Source of the DNA: Amycolatopsis pittospori | Lineage (GTDB): Bacteria; Actinomycetota; Actinomycetes; Mycobacteriales; Pseudonocardiaceae | Assembly (NCBI RefSeq): GCF_013870525.1 | Contig: NZ_JACBXD010000001.1 | Location: forward strand, 62,001 to 126,000 | DNA length: 64,000 bases | Reading direction: 5' to 3' | Shown: positions 25,214-35,069 of the stretch, one piece after another | Position numbering within the stretch: the stretch's first letter is position 1 | Layout: each line of letters opens with the position of its first letter | Notes under the pieces: model-generated | Told to the model about the DNA's origin: nothing | The model's input: only the letters and a program-made list of their open reading frames with translations | Databases searched by the model: none | Position numbers and translations under genes: made by a program

Positions 25214-28200
25214 TCACGCGACGGGTGCCGGCGACTTCATCAGATTCGTCAGCAGTTTCGCGCACCAGTCCAGCAGTTCCTCGTCTCGCAAAGGCGGTGC
25301 GCCGATGCGGCCGCCGGCCGCGCCCTCGGTCGGCTTCGGCACCGAAACCGTGTTCGTCACGGCCTTGTAGAGAGCCTTGGGGTACAGGCGCTTCAGCCGC
25401 ACCATCTGCGAATCCGCCAGCGGCAACGGCGCGAACCGGATCGACGTGCCCTGGACGGCGACCTCGGTGACACCGGCCGCGCGGCAGGTGTGCCGGAAGG
25501 CCGCGACCGAGAGCAGACGACGGACCGGCGCAGGCGGCTGGCCGTAGCGGTCCACGAGTTCTTCGCGCACCGCGTCGAGCCCGGCTTGGTCCGGCGCGGC
25601 CGCGATCTTGCGATACGCCTCCAGCCGCAGCCGCTCGCCCGGCACGTAGTCGTGCGGGATATGCGCGTCCACCGGGAGATCGACGCGGACATCGGCGAGC
25701 TCTTCCTCTTCCGCCGTGTCCGCGCCCGCGTGCCGCCGGAACGCGTCGACCGCTTCCCCGACAAGCCGCACGTACAGGTCGAAACCGACGCCCGCGATGT
25801 GCCCGGACTGCTCCGCGCCGAGGATGTTGCCCGCGCCGCGGATCTCCAGGTCCTTCATCGCGACGGCCATACCCGCGCCCAATTCGGTGTTCTGCGCGAT
25901 CGTCGCGAGCCTGTCGTGCGCCGTCTCGGTGAGCGGAGCCTCCGGCGGATACAGGAAGTACGCGTACCCGCGCTCGCGCCCGCGGCCGACGCGGCCGCGA
26001 AGCTGGTGCAGCTGCGCGAGACCCAGCAGGTCACCGCGTTCCACCAGCAGCGTGTTGGCGTTCGAGATGTCCAGCCCGGTTTCGACGATCGTGGTGCAGA
26101 CGAGCACGTCGTACTCGTTCTCCCAGAAACCCTGGATGATCTTTTCGAGTTTGTCCTCGTTCATCTGCCCGTGCGCGGTGACGACGCGCGCCTCCGGCAC
26201 GAGTTCGCGAATGCGCTTCGCGGCCTTCTCGATGGAGGAAACCCTGTTGTGCACGTAGAAGACCTGGCCGTCGCGCAGCAGCTCGCGCCGGATCGCGGCG
26301 CCGACCTGCTTGTCGTCGTACGCGCCGACGTAGGTCAGGATCGGATGCCTGTCCTCGGGCGGGGTCAGGATCGTGGACATCTCGCGGATCCCGGCGAGCG
26401 ACATCTCCAGCGTCCGCGGGATCGGCGTCGCCGACATCGTCAGGACGTCGACGTGCGTCCGCAGCGCCTTGATGTGCTCCTTGTGCTCGACGCCGAACCG
26501 CTGCTCCTCGTCGACGATCACCAGGCCGAGGTCCTTGTAGCGGATCCCGGTCTGCAGCAGGCGATGCGTGCCGATCACGATGTCGACGTCACCGGAGGAC
26601 AGCTGCTCCAGGATCGCGTCGGACTCGACCTTGTTCGTGAACCGGGAGAGTCCCTTGATCTTCACCGGGAACGAACTCATCCGCTCGACGAAGGTGTTGA
26701 GATGCTGCTGTGCGAGCAGCGTGGTCGGCACCAGCACCGCGACCTGCTTGCCGTCCTGCACCGCCTTGAACGCCGCGCGCACCGCGATCTCGGTCTTCCC
26801 GTAGCCGACGTCGCCGCAGATGACGCGGTCCATCGGGACACCGCGTTCCATATCCGACTTGACCTCGTCGATCGCGGCGAGCTGGTCGTTGGTCTCGGTG
26901 AACGGGAAGGCGTCCTCGAGTTCGCCCTGCCACGGCGTGTCCTGCCCGAAAGCGTGCCCCGGGGCGGCCTGCCGCGCGGCATAGAGCTGCACCAGCTCCG
27001 CGGCGATCTCCTTGACCGCCTTCTTCGCCTTGGCCTTGGTGTTCTTCCAGTCGGATCCGCCGAGTTTGTTCAGCGTCGGCAGCTCGCCGCCGACGTAGCG
27101 GGAGACCTCGTCGAGCTGGTCGGTCGGCACGAACAGCCTGTCCCCCGGATGCCCTCGCTTGGAGGAGGCGTACTCCAGCAACAGGTATTCGCGGGTGGCG
27201 CCGGCGACGGTGCGCTGCACCATTTCGACGAATCGCCCGATGCCGTGCTGATCGTGCACGACGTAGTCGCCCGTCTTCAGCGCGAGCGGGTCCACGGCGT
27301 TACGGCGCCGCGACGGCATCTTGGTGCTGAAGTCCTTTGTGGACGTTCCGGCGCCGGAGCCCCGCCCGGTCAGATCCGACTCGGACAGCACCACCAGGGC
27401 GCGTTCGGGCGAGACGAAGCCGTCCGAAAGGCCGCCACAGGTCACTGTCACGACGCCGGCCGTCAGCGGCCCGGTGATGCCTTCCGCGAGCGACGCGGGC
27501 ACGTCGCCCGCCGACAGCTGCTCCACGGCGCGCGCCGCGGTGCCGTGGCCGGCGACGACGAGTACGGCCGTCCCGCCCGCGGCGGTGTGGGCGCGCAGGT
27601 CGGTCGTCGCGCGCTCCACCTCTCCCCGGTAGTTGGGCGCGGCTTCGATGGCGACGCGGTAGACGTCGGGATCGTCGCTGGCGAGCTGTGTCAGCGTCCA
27701 CCAGGGGCGCTTCGTCTCCTGAGAGTGCTTCGCGATCTCCGCGAGGTCCCGGTACGCCGACGCGCCGAGGTCGATCGGCGCCTGCCCGCCCGCCGCGGCC
27801 GTGGTCCAGGACGCTTCGAGGAACTCCTGCCCGGTGCGGACCAGGTCGGCCGCGCGGGCGCGGATCTTCTCCGGATCGGCCACCAGCACGTGCGTACCCT
27901 CGGGCATCGCGTCGGTCAGCAGGTCCAGCTCGCCCTCGCAAAGCACGGGGATGAGCGCTTCCATCCCCTCGACGGGGATCCCGCCGGACAGCTTGGTGAG
28001 CATCTCGGTGAGCTGCGCGTCCGCCTCGTACGTCGTCGCCAGCTCGGCGGCCTTCGCGCGCACCGGCTCGGTGAGCAGCAGTTCACGGCACGGCGGCGCG
28101 CTGACGTGCTGGATCTCCCCCGGCAGCGACCGCTGGTCGGACACCGCGAACGCGCGGATCTCGCTGACCTCGTCGCCCCAGAACTCGACGCGCACCGGAT

Positions 28201-28783
28201 GCTGCGCCGTCGGCCCGAACAGGTCGAGGATGCCGCCGCGCACGGCGAACTCGCCGCGCTTCTCGACCATGTCCACCCGCGTGTACGCCAGCTCGACGAG
28301 CTGGTCCAGCAGCCCTTCGAAGCTCTGTTCCTCGCCGACGACCAGGTCGATCGGCGCCAGTGAACCGAGCCCCGGGGCCATCGGCTGGATGAGGCTGCGC
28401 ACGGTCGCGACGACGACGCGCAGGTCGTCGTCGCCGGTCTTGAGCCGGTGCAGGACCTCCAGCCGCCGACCGACGGTGTCCGCACGCGGGGACAGCCGCT
28501 CGTGCGGCAGCGTCTCCCAGGACGGGAAGTCGGCGACGGCGCCTTCGCCGAGGAACGACGTCAGTGAAGCTGTCAGCTCGTCGGCCTCGCGGCCGGTGGC
28601 GGTCACCGCGAGCACGGGGCGACCGGCGCCCTCGTCCGCGGCGAGAGCGGCCGCGACCAGCTGCCGGGTCGCGATCGCCCCCTGCAGTTCGAGCAACGGG
28701 GCGCCGGCCCGCTCGACGACCCCGCGAAGGGCCGGATCGGGAAGTATGGAATGAAGGAGTCCGGACAATGGAGCGTTTGTCAC
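25214..28783 (-). CDS. mfd: Transcription-repair coupling factor Mfd
   Basis: ATP-dependent translocase that displaces stalled RNA polymerase and recruits UvrA. It has 1189 aa, full length. Domains in order: UvrB-like N-terminal region (residues about 1-350), RNA-polymerase-interacting domain (about 490-560, [14 protein letters not shown]), the helicase core with Walker [10 protein letters not shown] and DEEQRFG, motif [13 protein letters not shown], the TRG region with [18 protein letters not shown], and the C-terminal UvrA-masking domain. No defect seen. Confidence 0.97.
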   Translation of the reverse strand: MTNAPLSGLLHSILPDPALRGVVERAGAPLLELQGAIATRQLVAAALAADEGAGRPVLAVTATGREADELTASLTSFLGEGAVADFPSWETLPHERLSPRADTVGRRLEVLHRLKTGDDDLRVVVATVRSLIQPMAPGLGSLAPIDLVVGEEQSFEGLLDQLVELAYTRVDMVEKRGEFAVRGGILDLFGPTAQHPVRVEFWGDEVSEIRAFAVSDQRSLPGEIQHVSAPPCRELLLTEPVRAKAAELATTYEADAQLTEMLTKLSGGIPVEGMEALIPVLCEGELDLLTDAMPEGTHVLVADPEKIRARAADLVRTGQEFLEASWTTAAAGGQAPIDLGASAYRDLAEIAKHSQETKRPWWTLTQLASDDPDVYRVAIEAAPNYRGEVERATTDLRAHTAAGGTAVLVVAGHGTAARAVEQLSAGDVPASLAEGITGPLTAGVVTVTCGGLSDGFVSPERALVVLSESDLTGRGSGAGTSTKDFSTKMPSRRRNAVDPLALKTGDYVVHDQHGIGRFVEMVQRTVAGATREYLLLEYASSKRGHPGDRLFVPTDQLDEVSRYVGGELPTLNKLGGSDWKNTKAKAKKAVKEIAAELVQLYAARQAAPGHAFGQDTPWQGELEDAFPFTETNDQLAAIDEVKSDMERGVPMDRVICGDVGYGKTEIAVRAAFKAVQDGKQVAVLVPTTLLAQQHLNTFVERMSSFPVKIKGLSRFTNKVESDAILEQLSSGDVDIVIGTHRLLQTGIRYKDLGLVIVDEEQRFGVEHKEHIKALRTHVDVLTMSATPIPRTLEMSLAGIREMSTILTPPEDRHPILTYVGAYDDKQVGAAIRRELLRDGQVFYVHNRVSSIEKAAKRIRELVPEARVVTAHGQMNEDKLEKIIQGFWENEYDVLVCTTIVETGLDISNANTLLVERGDLLGLAQLHQLRGRVGRGRERGYAYFLYPPEAPLTETAHDRLATIAQNTELGAGMAVAMKDLEIRGAGNILGAEQSGHIAGVGFDLYVRLVGEAVDAFRRHAGADTAEEEELADVRVDLPVDAHIPHDYVPGERLRLEAYRKIAAAPDQAGLDAVREELVDRYGQPPAPVRRLLSVAAFRHTCRAAGVTEVAVQGTSIRFAPLPLADSQMVRLKRLYPKALYKAVTNTVSVPKPTEGAAGGRIGAPPLRDEELLDWCAKLLTNLMKSPAPVA

Positions 28784-28824
28784 CGTCCCAGCCTACGTGG
28801 GGTCACCGACAGTCCGCCGCGCCA

Positions 28825-29739
28825 TTACCTGGGCAAGGCCTCGACCACCTTCGGAAGCTGCTCGTCGAACTCGGCCGGTTCCTGCGTGGCGATGCGGATC
28901 AGCACGTGTTCGGCACCCGCCCGGGCGAATTCGCGCAAGCGGTCGGCGACCTGCTCGCGGCTACCCGCGATCTGCACTTGGATCTTCTCGACGAAGTCCA
29001 GCGGAACACCGTAATTGCGCTGCGCGTAGTCCTCCAGTCGCTCGCGGGCCCGGATCGGGTCGTCCTCGATGAGCACTGTCGCGAACAACGCGGGCGTCAC
29101 CGGCCGCACGGCTGCTTCGCGGATCTTCGCGAGACCTTCGGCGTAGTCCGCGACGTCGGGCGGGTAGGGCAGCCAGCCGTCGTAAAGCCGTCCCGCGCGC
29201 TCCAACGCCCCGGGGGTGAACGCGGCGAGCCACACCGGCGGGCCTCCGGGACGATGCGGCTCCGCGTACTCCGGAAGCGTGTCGTAATGCAGGACTTCGC
29301 CGTGGAACGGGCCGCTCTTCCCGCTCCAGACGTGCCGCCACAACGCGACGATGTCGTCGAGCCGGGCGCGACGGCGTGCCCACGGGACGCGGGTGAAGGC
29401 GAATTCCGGTTCGCTGCGGCCCGCGAATCCCGCGCCGACACCGAGCGTGATCCGGCCTCGGCTGAGCAGGTCGAGCGAAAGGATCGTGTTCGCGGAAAGA
29501 AGCGGATCGCGTAGCGCCGGAAGCAACGCGGCGGTGCCGAGGGTGACGCGCTCGGTTCTGGCGGCGAACGCGCCGAGCAAGGTCAGCGGATCGACGGGCG
29601 CCTTCGCGAGGGTGTCGCCGACCCAGACCGAATCGAGGCCGAGGCGTTCGGCTTCGACCGCGATGGCGACCATTTCCGGCGCGGTGCGCCCGGCGTCGAG
29701 GATGGACCGATAGGTGGGGACGACCAGACCGAATTTCAT
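28825..29739 (-). CDS. LLM-class (F420-dependent) oxidoreductase
   Basis: 304-aa luciferase-like TIM-barrel protein (MKFGLVVPTYRSILDAG at the start, TERVTLGTAALLPALRDPL, LSRGRITLGVGAGF, and a late RLREFARAGAEHVLIRI). These motifs are typical of actinobacterial F420-dependent reductases. Cofactor assignment is by family, and flavin use cannot be excluded. It lies between mfd and a divergent XRE/MmyB-type regulator, whose target it may be. Confidence 0.87.
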   Translation of the reverse strand: MKFGLVVPTYRSILDAGRTAPEMVAIAVEAERLGLDSVWVGDTLAKAPVDPLTLLGAFAARTERVTLGTAALLPALRDPLLSANTILSLDLLSRGRITLGVGAGFAGRSEPEFAFTRVPWARRRARLDDIVALWRHVWSGKSGPFHGEVLHYDTLPEYAEPHRPGGPPVWLAAFTPGALERAGRLYDGWLPYPPDVADYAEGLAKIREAAVRPVTPALFATVLIEDDPIRARERLEDYAQRNYGVPLDFVEKIQVQIAGSREQVADRLREFARAGAEHVLIRIATQEPAEFDEQLPKVVEALPR

Positions 29740-29816
29740 GCCGGAAGCATCTCCGCGTCCGGGAATCGTCTCAATTCCTTCGAGGGAATGGCGGCGCCGT
29801 CGACGCCTCGGCCAAG

Positions 29817-30590
29817 ATGACGACCATGGTTTCCGGATTCGGCCCCGCGCTCCGGGGCTGGCGTGAGCGGCGGCGGTTGTCCCAACTGGAACTGGCGCTC
29901 CGGGCCGGAACCACCCAACGGCACGTGAGTTTCCTGGAAGGCGGCCGGTCGATTCCCGGCCGTGGCCTGGTGCTGCGTGTCGCCGAGTCGCTCGAACTCC
30001 CTCTCCGCGAACGCAACGGTTTGCTGCTCGCGGCCGGTTTCGCCCCCGGGTTCCCGGAAACGTCGCTGGACGATCCCCGGCTGCTGCCGGTCCTCGAAGG
30101 CATGCGGCGGCTGCTCGAAGGCCATCGGCCGTACCCGGCGATCGTGGTCGACCGCTACGGCGTGCTCGTCGCGCACAACGAGGTGGTCGACCTGCTCTTC
30201 GAAGACGTCGCACCGGAACTGCTCGAAGAGCCGGTCAACACGCTGCGGCTCGCGCTGCATCCGAAGGGGATGGCGCCACGTGTGCGGAACCTCGCCGACT
30301 GGGCCCGGCACATCCTGGAGCGGCTGACGCAGGAGATCGCGCACGCCCCTGACGAGCGGCTCACCGCGTTGCTGGCCGAACTCGAAGGTTACGTTCCGGA
30401 GCCCGGCCCGCCCGGGCCCGATCACCTCGGGTTCGCCGTCCCGATGAGGCTGTCCACTTCGGCCGGTGAGCTGCGGCTGATCACGGCGATCACGACGTTC
30501 GCGACCGCCGCCGACGTCACCGTTTCGGAACTGAAACTGGAGACGTTCCTGCCCGCCGACGCCGAAACGGCGAAGATCCTGACCGGATGA
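29817..30590 (+). CDS. XRE-family regulator with MmyB-like ligand domain
   Basis: 257 aa. The N-terminal helix-turn-helix (RRRLSQLELALRAGTTQRHVSFLEGGRS) is joined to a MmyB-like domain (YPAIVVDRYGVLVAHNEVVDLLF, ALHPKGMAPRVRNLADWARHIL), which in related proteins binds a fatty-acid-like ligand. It is divergent from an LLM oxidoreductase 77 bp away, a common arrangement for this regulator type. Start 29817 or 29826: a -10-like CAAGAT 8 bases before the second supports a leaderless start there. Confidence 0.9.
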   Translation: MTTMVSGFGPALRGWRERRRLSQLELALRAGTTQRHVSFLEGGRSIPGRGLVLRVAESLELPLRERNGLLLAAGFAPGFPETSLDDPRLLPVLEGMRRLLEGHRPYPAIVVDRYGVLVAHNEVVDLLFEDVAPELLEEPVNTLRLALHPKGMAPRVRNLADWARHILERLTQEIAHAPDERLTALLAELEGYVPEPGPPGPDHLGFAVPMRLSTSAGELRLITAITTFATAADVTVSELKLETFLPADAETAKILTG

Positions 30591-30637
30591 CCGGTTCGTT
30601 CCTCGCGGGCGATTGGGCACGATGGCATGCTGATGCC

Positions 30638-31822
30638 ATGCGCACTACCGCCGTCGTCGCGATCGCATCCCTGTCCTTGCTGGTCACGGCCTGTTCCGGG
30701 GCGTCGAGTGAGCCGGTGCAGAGCGCGCCACCGGTCACCTCGAAGCCCGCCGTGACGTCACTGAAGGTCGAGCAGGTGACGGCCGGTCTCGAACACGGCT
30801 GGGACGTCGGCTTCCTTCCGGACGGGAAGATCCTCGTCACCCAGCGGCCCGGGAAGCTGGCCCTGATCGACAACGGCGCGAAGCGCGACGTCACCGCTAA
30901 CTTCTCCGACGTCCACGTACGCGGCGAAGGCGGCCTGATGGGGATGGTGATCAGCAAGGACTTCGCGACGTCGCGCGAGTTCATCACGTGCCAGACCCAC
31001 AAGGAGGGCGACAACGCCGTCGACATCCGGCTGGTCACCTGGCGCCTTTCCGAGGACGGCGCGAGCGCCACGAAGGTCAAGGACCTGCTGACCGGACTGC
31101 CGGTGAACCCGAGCGGCAGGCATTCCGGCTGCCGTCCGGCCTTCGGCGCGGACGGCGCGCTGCTCGTCGGCACCGGCGACACCGCACGCCCGGCCTTCCC
31201 GCAGGACCGCACGAGCCTCGGCGGGAAGGTGCTGCGCATTGACGCGAAGACCGGGAGCCCGTTGCCGGACAACCCCTTCATCTCCTCGGCGAACCCGAAC
31301 GAGCAGCGCGTGTTCACTTACGGACACCGCAACGTCCAGGGCGTCACGGTGCGGCCGGGCTCCGGGCAGGTCTTCACCGCCGAACACGGGCCGACCATCG
31401 ACGACGAGGTCAACCTGGAGCGCGCGGGCGCGAACTACGGCTGGGACCCGTCCAAGGGCGGCACCGAAACCAGTTACGACGAAAGCGTCCCGATGACGGA
31501 CACGCAACGGTTCCCGGACGCCGTCCGTCCTTTGTGGACAACCGGAGAGATCACCGAAGCGATCTGTGGCGCCGAGTTCCTCACCGGATCGCAGTGGGGC
31601 GCGCTCGAAGGCTCGCTCGCCGTGACCGCGTTGAAGGGGCAGAAGCTGTTGCTGTTCCGCCTCGACGACGCCGGTGCCGTCACCGAAGTGACACTGCCGC
31701 CCGAGTTCGACGACAAGTTCGGCAGGCTGCGCGCCGTCCGCAGCGCGCCGGACGGCTCTCTCTACGTGACGACCTCGGAAGGCAAGGACGACAAGCTGCT
31801 GCGCGTCACGCCGGGCGGCTAG
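30638..31822 (+). CDS. PQQ-dependent sugar dehydrogenase-type lipoprotein
   Basis: 394 aa exported lipoprotein with lipobox LVTAC (Cys near residue 20). A six-bladed propeller of the soluble glucose/sorbosone dehydrogenase family follows, with GWDVGFLPDGKILVTQRPG, RHSGCRPAFGADGALLVGTGD, the RNVQGV motif and EHGPTIDDEVN. PQQ or calcium ligands cannot be verified by eye. Electron acceptor and sugar substrate unknown. The frame is open to 30587, overlapping the preceding gene, but the signal peptide fixes the ATG at 30638. Confidence 0.88.
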   Translation: MRTTAVVAIASLSLLVTACSGASSEPVQSAPPVTSKPAVTSLKVEQVTAGLEHGWDVGFLPDGKILVTQRPGKLALIDNGAKRDVTANFSDVHVRGEGGLMGMVISKDFATSREFITCQTHKEGDNAVDIRLVTWRLSEDGASATKVKDLLTGLPVNPSGRHSGCRPAFGADGALLVGTGDTARPAFPQDRTSLGGKVLRIDAKTGSPLPDNPFISSANPNEQRVFTYGHRNVQGVTVRPGSGQVFTAEHGPTIDDEVNLERAGANYGWDPSKGGTETSYDESVPMTDTQRFPDAVRPLWTTGEITEAICGAEFLTGSQWGALEGSLAVTALKGQKLLLFRLDDAGAVTEVTLPPEFDDKFGRLRAVRSAPDGSLYVTTSEGKDDKLLRVTPGG

Positions 31823-31869
31823 CGCGTGTCCTGTGAGTCTGTTCGATGGGCTTCGTGATCCAGACGGTT

Positions 31870-31936
31870 CCTGACGGCGCGGGCGGTTCACCCTCGTACC
31901 GGGGTTGTACTCGGGTGATCCGCCCATGCCGTCAGG
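31870..31936. terminator. Hairpin between convergent genes
   Basis: A 24-base arm (31870-31893) pairs with 31913-31936 at 22 positions, with a 19-nt loop, between the convergent sugar dehydrogenase and SDR genes. Bidirectional terminator. Confidence 0.7.
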
Positions 31937-31982
31937 GGCCGTCTGGGCGTGGAGACCGCGAACTCGACTCGCCGGACACGGC

Positions 31983-32708
31983 CTAGCGGCCGAGGTGCGC
32001 GCCGCCGTTGACGTGGACGACCTGGCCGGTGACGTGCCGCGCGGCCGGGCTCGCCAGGAAGGCCACGACTTCGGCGACGTCCGCGGGCTCGCCGGCGCGT
32101 TTGGTCAGCGTGTTGCCGACGAGCATCGCGCGGCGCTCGTCGGAGAGCTTGCCGTGGAAGAACTCGGTGTCCCCGACCAGCCCGGGCGCGACGATGTTCG
32201 CGGTGATCCCGCGCGGTCCGAATTCCCTGGCCACGTCGATGTTCCAGGCTTCCAGCGCGGCTTTGGCGGCACCATAGGAACCGGCCCCGGTGTGGGCGGC
32301 GATCGAGCCGATGGTGACGATCCGCGCGTCGTCGGCGAGCCTGTCCCGCAGGGCGCGGGTGACCAGCACGGCGCTGAACACGTTCGCGTCCAGATTGGCC
32401 TGCCAGTTCGCGGCGAACGCTTTCAGATCGCCGGCGGGCCCGGTCTGGAAGTCGGTGTTGCCGCCGGCGTTGTTGACCAGGACGTCGACCCGCTCCGGCA
32501 GATCCGCCAGCGCCCGCTCCACCGCGTCCGGATCGGCCGCGTCGAACGGAACCGGATTCGCGCCGAGCAAAGTGGCCGCTTCGGTGAGGACCTGCTCGCG
32601 GCGGCCGGTGATCGTCACCCGCTCGCCTTGCGCGGCGAACGCCGCCGCGACCGCGTAACCGATCCCTGTCCCGCCGCCGGTGATCACGATTTCCCTGTGC
32701 TGCCCCAT
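31983..32708 (-). CDS. Short-chain dehydrogenase/reductase (SDR)
   Basis: 241-aa classical SDR: TGGGTGIG cofactor motif (residues 10-17), NNAGG near 92, Ser of the IGSIAAH segment, YGAAK catalytic pair, and the C-terminal GQVVHVNGGAHLG. The TGxxxGIG plus the following GRR suggests NADP(H). Substrate cannot be predicted, since the family covers ketoreductases of many pathways. Divergent from the isochorismatase-like gene. Confidence 0.92.
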   Translation of the reverse strand: MGQHREIVITGGGTGIGYAVAAAFAAQGERVTITGRREQVLTEAATLLGANPVPFDAADPDAVERALADLPERVDVLVNNAGGNTDFQTGPAGDLKAFAANWQANLDANVFSAVLVTRALRDRLADDARIVTIGSIAAHTGAGSYGAAKAALEAWNIDVAREFGPRGITANIVAPGLVGDTEFFHGKLSDERRAMLVGNTLTKRAGEPADVAEVVAFLASPAARHVTGQVVHVNGGAHLGR

Positions 32709-32728
32709 ACGGCCAGCATAGGCAACAC

Positions 32729-32734
32729 TAGGCT
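32729..32734 (+). promoter_or_regulatory. Predicted -10 of a leaderless transcript
   Basis: TAGGCT ends 6 bases before the ATG at 32741, which would put +1 on the A of the ATG. No ribosome site and no clear -35 are visible. Confidence 0.35.
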
Positions 32735-32740
32735 TCCCGC

Positions 32741-33262
32741 ATGACGAAGATCGACCCGGCGACGACCGCGCTCGTCCTGATCGACCTCCAGACGCGGATC
32801 GTCGCGCTGGAGACCGTCCCCCTCGAAGGCACCGAAGTCGTTTCGAACGCCGTCTTGCTGCGAGACGCCTTCAGCGCGGCCGGCTCGCCGATCATCCACG
32901 TGCGGGCACACCGCCCGGGCGTGGATGAACAGCCGCCCGGCAGCGAACTGGTGGCCGAGCTGACCCCGCGCGACGGCGAGCACCTGATCACCAAGCACAC
33001 GATCGGCGCGTTCTACGGCACCGGTCTCGACGAACTCCTGCGCGGACTCGGCGTGAAGACGCTGGTGCTCGGCGGGATCGCGACGGAGTACGGCGTCGAA
33101 TCGACGCTGCGCGCCGCGATCGACCACGATTACGAGACCATCGCCGTTTCCGACGCGATGGCCGGGATCGCCGCGATCTCCCACGAATCCGCGATCACGA
33201 AGGTGTTCCCGCGGCTGGGCGAGGTGCTCACGACGGTCGAGACCGCCGCGGCGCTGGGCTGA
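32741..33262 (+). CDS. Isochorismatase-family hydrolase-like protein lacking the catalytic Cys
   Basis: 173 aa with the cysteine-hydrolase fold: Asp15 (LVLIDLQ) and Lys85 (ITKHTIGAF) of the catalytic triad are present, as is the cis-peptide region GGIATEYGVEST. At the position where nicotinamidase/cysteine-hydrolase members have Cys (ATNxCVEST), Gly118 is found. Such Cys-less members include isochorismatases that act without a nucleophile, so it may act on an enol ether or be non-hydrolytic. It is followed after 3 bases by a Nudix gene, forming a pair. Confidence 0.85.
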   Translation: MTKIDPATTALVLIDLQTRIVALETVPLEGTEVVSNAVLLRDAFSAAGSPIIHVRAHRPGVDEQPPGSELVAELTPRDGEHLITKHTIGAFYGTGLDELLRGLGVKTLVLGGIATEYGVESTLRAAIDHDYETIAVSDAMAGIAAISHESAITKVFPRLGEVLTTVETAAALG

Positions 33263-33265
33263 ACC

Positions 33266-33658
33266 ATGATCGACAAGATCGCGTGGCTCCACCTTCGGGA
33301 CGGCCGGATCCTGAGCACCCGCTCGCAGGGGAAGTCCGTGTTCTACCTGCCCGGCGGGAAACGCGAACCCGGCGAATCCGACACGGAAACACTCGTCCGC
33401 GAGGTCCGCGAGGAACTGACCGTGGAGATCGCCCCGGCGAGCATCGCGCCCGCCGGGATCTTCGAAGCCCGAGCCGACGGGCACGCGTCGGACGTCGTGG
33501 TGCGGATGACCTGCTACACCGCCGAGTTCAGCGGAACGCTCGCGACCAGCAGCGAGATCGAGGAAATCGCGTGGCTGGGCTACGAGGACAGGGACCGGGT
33601 CTCCGCGGTGGACAAGATCATCTTCGACCACCTGTTGGAGACCGGCCTCCTGCGCTGA
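33266..33658 (+). CDS. Nudix hydrolase
   Basis: 130-aa single-domain Nudix protein. The box G-x5-E-x7-REV-x-EEL is complete at residues 31-51, except that the final G of the consensus is T. It hydrolyses a nucleoside-diphosphate-linked substrate using Mg. Its exact substrate is unknown, and the relatives I recall are called NUDIX domain or MutT-like. Starts 3 bases after the isochorismatase-like gene, so co-transcribed. Confidence 0.9.
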   Translation: MIDKIAWLHLRDGRILSTRSQGKSVFYLPGGKREPGESDTETLVREVREELTVEIAPASIAPAGIFEARADGHASDVVVRMTCYTAEFSGTLATSSEIEEIAWLGYEDRDRVSAVDKIIFDHLLETGLLR

Positions 33659-33662
33659 CGAG

Positions 33663-34295
33663 TTACTTCAGTTCGTCGAGACACAGCACCCGGTCGCGCG
33701 GGATCAGCCCTCCCGTGCCCGAGTGCGAGGTGAGCTTCATGTCCGTCGACGGCACCGAGGCGCAAGCCGAGCTCTCCAGAGCGAGCCCGGACTGCCTTTC
33801 GATGGCGAGCACCTTGAAGTGCGCTCCCGCGCAGTCCACCGTCTCGAGTTTCTTCGCCGCGAAGGCATCCCCGGGGAGGCAGTCACCGACGGCGGGCAGT
33901 CGAGCGCCCGGGTTCTTGAGATTTTCCAGGCAAAGCAGGATGCCGTCGGTAGCCGTCTTCTTGCCCTGGAAGTAGTAGAGGTCTGCGGTGGGGTACTCGT
34001 CGCATTCGGCTGCGCCCGAAAGCTGGAGCCCGATTTCGGACTTTCCGCCCTGTTTCCCGACGACCTTGAAGTTCGCGTCGGGCGTCCCGCAATCGACGTT
34101 CTTGATACTTTCCGCGTTGTCGACGTCACCCTTGAGACAGGCGCCGACCTCGGTACGCGACGCCGTCAACGGATTCTCGACGAAGATCCCGAGCACGACG
34201 ATGGCGGCTAAAATACCCAGGCAGATGACAGGCTTCAGCCACGTTCTCTTCTGCGGCACCATCTGTTCCACGGCGGGCGCGGGATGGTTCTCCAC
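33663..34295 (-). CDS. LppU/SCO3897-like membrane-anchored protein with a duplicated Cys module
   Basis: 210 aa: a short cytoplasmic part, one membrane helix (about residues 21-38), then two copies of a similar extracytoplasmic unit. Unit 1 is VGACLKGD...VDCGTPDANFKVVG and unit 2 is VGDCLPGD...VDCAGAHFKVLA. Each unit has paired Cys, and more Cys follow. This resembles the LppU family of actinobacteria as I know it. Function unknown. The GTG start has a GGGGGAAG ribosome site. It is the only minus-strand gene between the Nudix gene and the TetR gene. Confidence 0.7.
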   Translation of the reverse strand: MENHPAPAVEQMVPQKRTWLKPVICLGILAAIVVLGIFVENPLTASRTEVGACLKGDVDNAESIKNVDCGTPDANFKVVGKQGGKSEIGLQLSGAAECDEYPTADLYYFQGKKTATDGILLCLENLKNPGARLPAVGDCLPGDAFAAKKLETVDCAGAHFKVLAIERQSGLALESSACASVPSTDMKLTSHSGTGGLIPRDRVLCLDELK

Positions 34296-34377
34296 GGTGC
34301 TTCCCCCAGTTTGATGATCTCTGTGGGGGACACAGCGCTCACCGATCGGCAAACGTTACTGCCACGCGACGCAGATC

Positions 34378-35046
34378 TCAGTACAGCCGAAGCTTCGGCT
34401 TGTGCTCCAAATTGGACAAACCGTTCCAGGCCAGGTTGACCAGATGCGCGGCGACCTCGTCGCGTTTCGGTTTGCGGGCGTCGAGCCACCACTGCCCGGT
34501 CAGCGCGACCATGCCGACGAGCGCCTGCGCGTAGAGCGCGGCCAGCTTCTCGTCGTAACCCCTCGCGGCGAACTGCTGCGCGAGGATGTGCTCGACCTGG
34601 CTGGCGATGTCGTTCAGCACCGTGGAGAAAGTGCCCGTCGAACTCGCGACCGGCGAATCCCGCACGAGAATGCGGAAGCCGTCATGCGAATCTTCGACGT
34701 AGGAGAGCAACGCGATCGCCGCCTGCTCCAGCATCACCCGCGGATGTCCACCGTGGAGGGTGGAGACCATGCGGTCGAGCAGTAACTGCGTCTCGCGGTC
34801 GACGACGACCGCGTAGATGCCTTCCTTGCCGCCGAAGTGCTCGTACACCACCGGTTTGGAGACGTTCGCCCGATGCGCGATCTCCTCGATGGAAGTGCCT
34901 TCGAAACCCTTCTCCGCGAAAAGGGCTCTGGCGACATTGAGAAGTTGCTGCCTGCGCTCGGTCCCCGTCATCCGCACCCGGGCCACCGGAGCGACTGGAC
35001 GTGCCCCGGTGACCGCTTCACGTTTGGTTCGCCGTCTCCCCGCCAT
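34378..35046 (-). CDS. TetR-family transcriptional regulator
   Basis: 222 aa. A basic N-terminal extension (about 25 residues) precedes the TetR helix-turn-helix (LLNVARALFAEKGFEGTSIEEIAHRANVSKPVVYEHFGGKEGIY). The C-terminal ligand domain is unspecific. It follows the acyl desaturase gene by 23 bases on the same strand, so it is probably its co-transcribed regulator. M. tuberculosis Rv1019, a TetR protein, lies beside mfd in a similar neighbourhood, so orthology is possible but not shown. The CCGTAAGTTACGG dyad upstream of the desaturase is a candidate operator. Confidence 0.88.
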   Translation of the reverse strand: MAGRRRTKREAVTGARPVAPVARVRMTGTERRQQLLNVARALFAEKGFEGTSIEEIAHRANVSKPVVYEHFGGKEGIYAVVVDRETQLLLDRMVSTLHGGHPRVMLEQAAIALLSYVEDSHDGFRILVRDSPVASSTGTFSTVLNDIASQVEHILAQQFAARGYDEKLAALYAQALVGMVALTGQWWLDARKPKRDEVAAHLVNLAWNGLSNLEHKPKLRLY

Positions 35047-35069
35047 TGCAGAAGACTAACGTGACCTCG

